Shown piece after piece: positions 59,816-64,000 of a DNA stretch of 64,000 nt. The first letter of the stretch is position 1; every line of letters starts with the position of its first letter. Origin of the DNA: Pogona vitticeps (taxonomy: Eukaryota; Chordata; Lepidosauria; Squamata; Agamidae); NCBI RefSeq assembly GCF_051106095.1, contig NC_135794.1:23810747-23874746 (forward strand). Reading direction: 5' to 3'. The notes under the pieces are model-generated. The model saw only the letters and a program-made list of their open reading frames with translations. It searched no databases and was not told the DNA's origin. The translations under genes and the position numbers were made by a program.

Positions 59816-62800
59816 GGCCCCAGAGAGCATCGATATTGCAGCGTTGCATCTCTGGGAGGACTTGCCCTGGCCATGCCTGCAATGGAGATGCTTTGTTACT
59901 CTGAAGCCCGTTTTAAATTATGGCATTGAGTCATTCAGGATAAGTTGAATTTACATGACTAAATTAAACCCGTGACTTTGGGTTAGTGAATTCAGACCTG
60001 GACCTTAGTTGGAAGCCGCCTCGGGTCAGTCCTTGCTGTGCGCTGTTTTGTTGAGGTGGGGTTCTGCTTGTTATTGCTGTTGTTGTTGTTTTGCAGCTTT
60101 TAGAAAAAAAAGAATGTTAAAGGCAGCAAAGTGGAAAGAGGAAGTGAGGAAAATGAGAGCTGAAAGAGGGACCCTTGCCGTGAGTCATTTAAACCTGCCC
60201 CCCCCTCCTTTGGGACACTGAGGTGAAATGTGGTGGGATCTGTGTCTGGAAGAGGTGATGGTAATGATCTGGAGAACAGAGTAGCCCCTGTGGTTCCTGG
60301 CACGATTCACGGCCATGTCTAAGAAGCCTGTGCTCTCATTAGCTGTGAGAACCGCAGCCTTTGTCCCAAAGCCCTCTGGAGTGGAATCCTCTGTTCTGCT
60401 CATTAACCGAAGAGCGATATTTTATGTGGGTCTTTTCTCCTGCCTTGCAGCTGGAGCAATATCTGGATCAGGCCTTGGATTTATGTCCCAATGTACTCCT
60501 TCTGTATCCTCTGATCTATGGAGTATAAAGAGAACCGGGGCTGATTGGCAAAGTTTGGATATTTACTGTTTAGAACTAGTTTGTTTGTTGCCGTTACACT
60601 TCCAAGGCCTTCATCCCTCCACCTCCCCCCCACCCCTGGAAGAAGCTTCTGTTGCAGCGACGAGGGTTCCCTGCCTGGCTAGTCTGCTGAGCAGCCCCCG
60701 CATGTGCTCCGGAGGTGCTGAGTCTCCTGGCTCTTTCTTCTTGGGAGGCGGCTCCCAGGGACCATGGCCTAACGGCTGTGGCTCCTGACTCTGCCTGCCA
60801 GGGTCCCTGGGGGCATCTTTGGAGCAGGTTTCTGACACGAAATACCATGAAAAAACCTGGGACAGCCTGTTTTGGGGAAGTGTTGTATGCAGTTATTTAT
60901 GCCAATACATGGCCTTTTCTTTCCCAAGAACTTTGCACGTAGTCAGACCGGCCTGCCTGCAGGCGGCAAGCAAGTGTAGTGTACGTGGCGTATGGGGTTT
61001 TTAGAGCAGAAGAGCACACTTAAGCCCATTCCTTTCAGCGGGAGTTCTGTGAACATTCTCGGATGATCGTGCCTTCACCTGGGCGTCCCAAGTACAGAGC
61101 AGGCACAGAGCTCCTGCAGTTCCAGACTGCCATGAACCGAGTGAGCCTATCAGTTTGCTTGGGGAGGTCCAGACGTCTCCATGGGGCTCTGGCTTGGGGG
61201 TGATGGGTGGCCCCTATGAGAGTATTGAAGCCTCATCAGTTAATGCAGAACCGGGGGCTCGCTCTAGAGTTTGTTTTCGTGTCCTCTGGAGAAACACACA
61301 GATCTCACTCTCTTCCCATCACCCGTTTCCTTTTGTTCTTCACACTTGCTGTTGGGTGGAATGTTTCCAAGTTCTACAGAACTTTATAAAACTCATAGGA
61401 GTTGACCAAAATAATTTAAAAATATACCTTTCTTTTCCTTTAACCAATTTTTCAAGGCATACTTCTTCTAATGCCGGCTTTTAAATAATGCTCAAGAGGA
61501 TCCAAAGAAAGTTGGGGTTTTTTTTGTTTTGTTTTTTTTAAAGATAATTCAACAGTGAAGTCATTCTTCTTTAGGGCCATCTTAGAACATCCATCATGAC
61601 CAGGTAGCAGGAGCTGGATGTGAAATAAGTTGTTCATAAAATTGTGTGGCTTTGGGTGTTGTGTTTTAAGGTGTAAAAAACTGATGATGGCTTGATGACT
61701 TCACAGATCCAAAACCTACTAAACAGAGGCTCACAAGGTTGCCAGCCACAAGGTAAAAATATTGTCCTCATGACCTGATGGACAAATTTTTGCAAAGTTG
61801 ATGGTTTTGTTCATTTATGCCATGTATATAAATATATATATTTATAGTGGGTATCGACAAGCAGAGCTAGTGAAAATTTGTAATTCTGAAGAACTTAAAG
61901 ATTTTCTGAAACATCGTATGCTGTCGTCTGTAGTAATAGGATACATTTAGGAGGAAATGGAACTATAAAGCATCCGTTAAAAATATAAAGATTGTTTTTA
62001 AATTCTTGAATAAGTATCTTTATATATTCTGTCAGTAGAGAGAGGAATAGCACCCAAGAGATTCAGCTAAATAACTGAAGAAGTTAGTTGATCCAGTTTG
62101 ACAGTGATCAAACAAGGTGATAAGGAGATGACTTCAAAATGTGCCTATACATCCAACAGTCTTCATATGCATATGAGTAAATTGTATCTTTTTATTTCCA
62201 CTTTATTCTCTCCCCCCCCCCAAATGGGAGCTGTTCCCTGTAGGATTTTGGTCCTTTGCCTCCGTGCTCTTAAGGAACTTGAGCCAGTCCAACCCCACAG
62301 GCGGCAGATACAGCTCATGGGTACCAACCTTTTGGGACTGGGCTGTTTCAGAGTGCAATTGTGTCAGGGTGGGGCTGTGTGTTTTGAAAATCAGTGCCTG
62401 CTGGGGTGAAACCAGCATGTGACGCAAAAATCCAGGCAGGTTAGTTTTGCACGGGAAGGGAAGGGTGCTGGTTATATGGGAGCAGCTGTGCGACCCTGGT
62501 GGGGAGTGTGCCCCAGCTTTGCCTTGAACTGACACTGTTCCCAAGACCTGTGCTCCGTGTGATTTATTTGCATCTCAACTACTCAGATGCATTGATCCAG
62601 TGGTGCTTGCACAAACATGTACTTATGATTTTACCCTGGTAGCTGAATCTTGGAAAGAGCTGGAGGTCTCTTTTCTGGGCGTGCCATCAGTAACCCCTCT
62701 GAATAATGACCCCCTCACCCAACCCAATCACACCAAGGGAGAGCTCTTAAGAAATGGGCTGGGGGAAATCAGTGCATGCTTAAGGTACTCGGATTGCACT

Positions 62801-64000
62801 GTTCACATGATGGGTGCTATAACCTGTTGGACTGCTCAGTGAATTGGGGTTGCACAAGAAGCAGGTAGCGGTCCTGGGCAAGTCTTAGCAGTCATCTAGC
62901 CCTTCCCGAGCCCTTCGGTGTGTTTGGCATTTCCTCTTTAGAGCAGCCATTAGAGCAAACTTGGGAGAGAACTGTTAGTATGATAAAGGCTTGGAAAAGT
63001 GCCAGTGCCGCCCCCCCCCCCCCCGGGGCTTTGCATCTTTTCTCCAGAGATTATGGAAGATTATTGGAAACAAGCTCTCCTCTACTCCTGCTTGCCTGCG
63101 GGTCGCCCATCCTCTGTGGTTTGGTGCCCTCTTAAGTACAACTGCTAAGCATGTGTTGTTCTGCAGCTTTTAGAGCAGCATTCTCAGTGTTGCATTTCAG
63201 TGCATCTGGCAAGCATTTCATACTGACAAAGACTAAGCTGAAGAATGCTTTTGCCATAAGATTATTTCAGGTTTCCACCCAGGAATTCATACTTGGATGG
63301 AGACCTGAAAAACTAAAGGCAGGGTAAAAGTGCAGTAAGCCCATACAACCATTTCACCTATGGATCATCCAGATGTGTGTGTGTGTGTGTTTTAAGAAAA
63401 CTAATTAGAATCTTTTATAATACAAGTGTGACAGATAAGTGACATACTTGAATGGATTTTCTGCAGAAGTCTGATGCCTTGGAGTGAAAGCATATAATTT
63501 GCAGGTCTATAAAGCCATCTCTGCTGTTGACGGGCCCTTTGCTAAAGAGGTTTCCTGTGGGGTCACCCCCAAAGTGGCAGGGCGTAGGGAGACCTAATTT
63601 TGTGGGCTGCCAGCAAGCAGCTCACAACATCCATCTTTGTTCATCACCGTGCCCCAGGCGTTGAGCTGATCAAGGCGCGGTGGCCATGTAGGAATCTGTA
63701 GCGGCAGATTTTGGGAAGGCTTTTGTCTGGACTTCAGAGCAATAGTCAGCACTAAGCTTGGCTAGCGTTGTATTTTATCTAGAGTTGGATTAATTCCTGT
63801 AGCAGGGGCTGCCAATGCTTTTGAGTGCCAGAGAAGCTGTTCTTATCTTAAAGGACTCGGACATCAAGCTATGATCTTTTAAGCACAATATCTCTAAACA
63901 CGCTTCTTTTTAACAGTCAGTGGGGCCTGTACACAGCCAAGGTCCGACACTGAGCTGAGGATGCTTTAGAAAGTTAATTTAATTTAGTTTTGTTTTGTGT
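59816..64000. other. Downstream flank of HOMER2, no gene recognised
   Basis: No exon with family resemblance on either strand. In the human order WHAMM lies beyond HOMER2 in tail-to-tail orientation, but no WHAMM coding sequence is visible here. The stretch holds AT-rich sequence (61350-62060, with alternating TATA near 61825-61850), a poly-C run at 63011-63024, a 5S-SINE-like fragment at about 63280-63310 and a (GT)n tract near 63374-63390. The long frame at 60315-60788 has no recognisable domain. Confidence 0.6.
63011..63024. repeat. Poly-C run
   Basis: Fourteen C residues followed by GGGG. Confidence 0.9.

Noticed and set aside
57996-64000. Search for WHAMM, the expected next gene
   Set aside because: No WHAMM-like coding sequence was recognised on either strand; the gene probably lies beyond the window or only its UTR is here.

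Overview
This window is vertebrate nuclear DNA, most likely from a squamate reptile (lizard or snake). Coding sequence is a small fraction and sits in short exons with GT/AG borders. The gaps hold a squamate-type repeat load: Sauria SINEs with Bov-B-like 3' tails, a Bov-B LINE end, tRNA- and 5S-derived SINEs, CR1 and L1 LINE fragments, hAT-like and mariner-like MITEs, and long microsatellites. The species cannot be named from the sequence.

The window is dominated by one complete gene, HOMER2, on the + strand. Nine coding exons run from the ATG at 9932 to the TAG at 57995. They join to 1065 nt, giving 354 residues, the length of the long HOMER2 isoform. The product has an N-terminal EVH1 domain (exons 1-4, residues about 1-111), a Ser/Thr-rich linker (exons 4-5) and a C-terminal coiled coil for tetramerisation (end of exon 5 to exon 9). 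It is a postsynaptic and hair-cell scaffold that links PPxxF-type ligands such as group I mGluRs, IP3 receptors and Shank.

At the left edge, on the - strand, is the first coding exon of RAMAC (positions 4-141). RAMAC is the activating subunit of the RNA cap guanine-7 methyltransferase RNMT, and the rest of the gene lies outside the window. RAMAC and HOMER2 are head-to-head. A small GC-rich promoter (about 1740-1935, with ETS, GC-box and CRE sites) lies between them, and a larger CpG island (about 8900-10750) surrounds HOMER2 exon 1. The same RAMAC/HOMER2 head-to-head order is known at human 15q25.2, which supports both calls.

Layout: 1-141 RAMAC exon; 142-9931 RAMAC intron, promoter, repeats and HOMER2 CpG island; 9932-57995 HOMER2; 57996-64000 HOMER2 3'UTR and flank. 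No second complete gene is evident. The most interesting unexplained signal is a possible antisense terminal exon (30444-30577, - strand) in HOMER2 intron 2, with a good 3' splice site and an AATAAA about 490 nt past its stop codon. No prokaryotic system, CRISPR array, intact virus-like element or defence cluster was seen.
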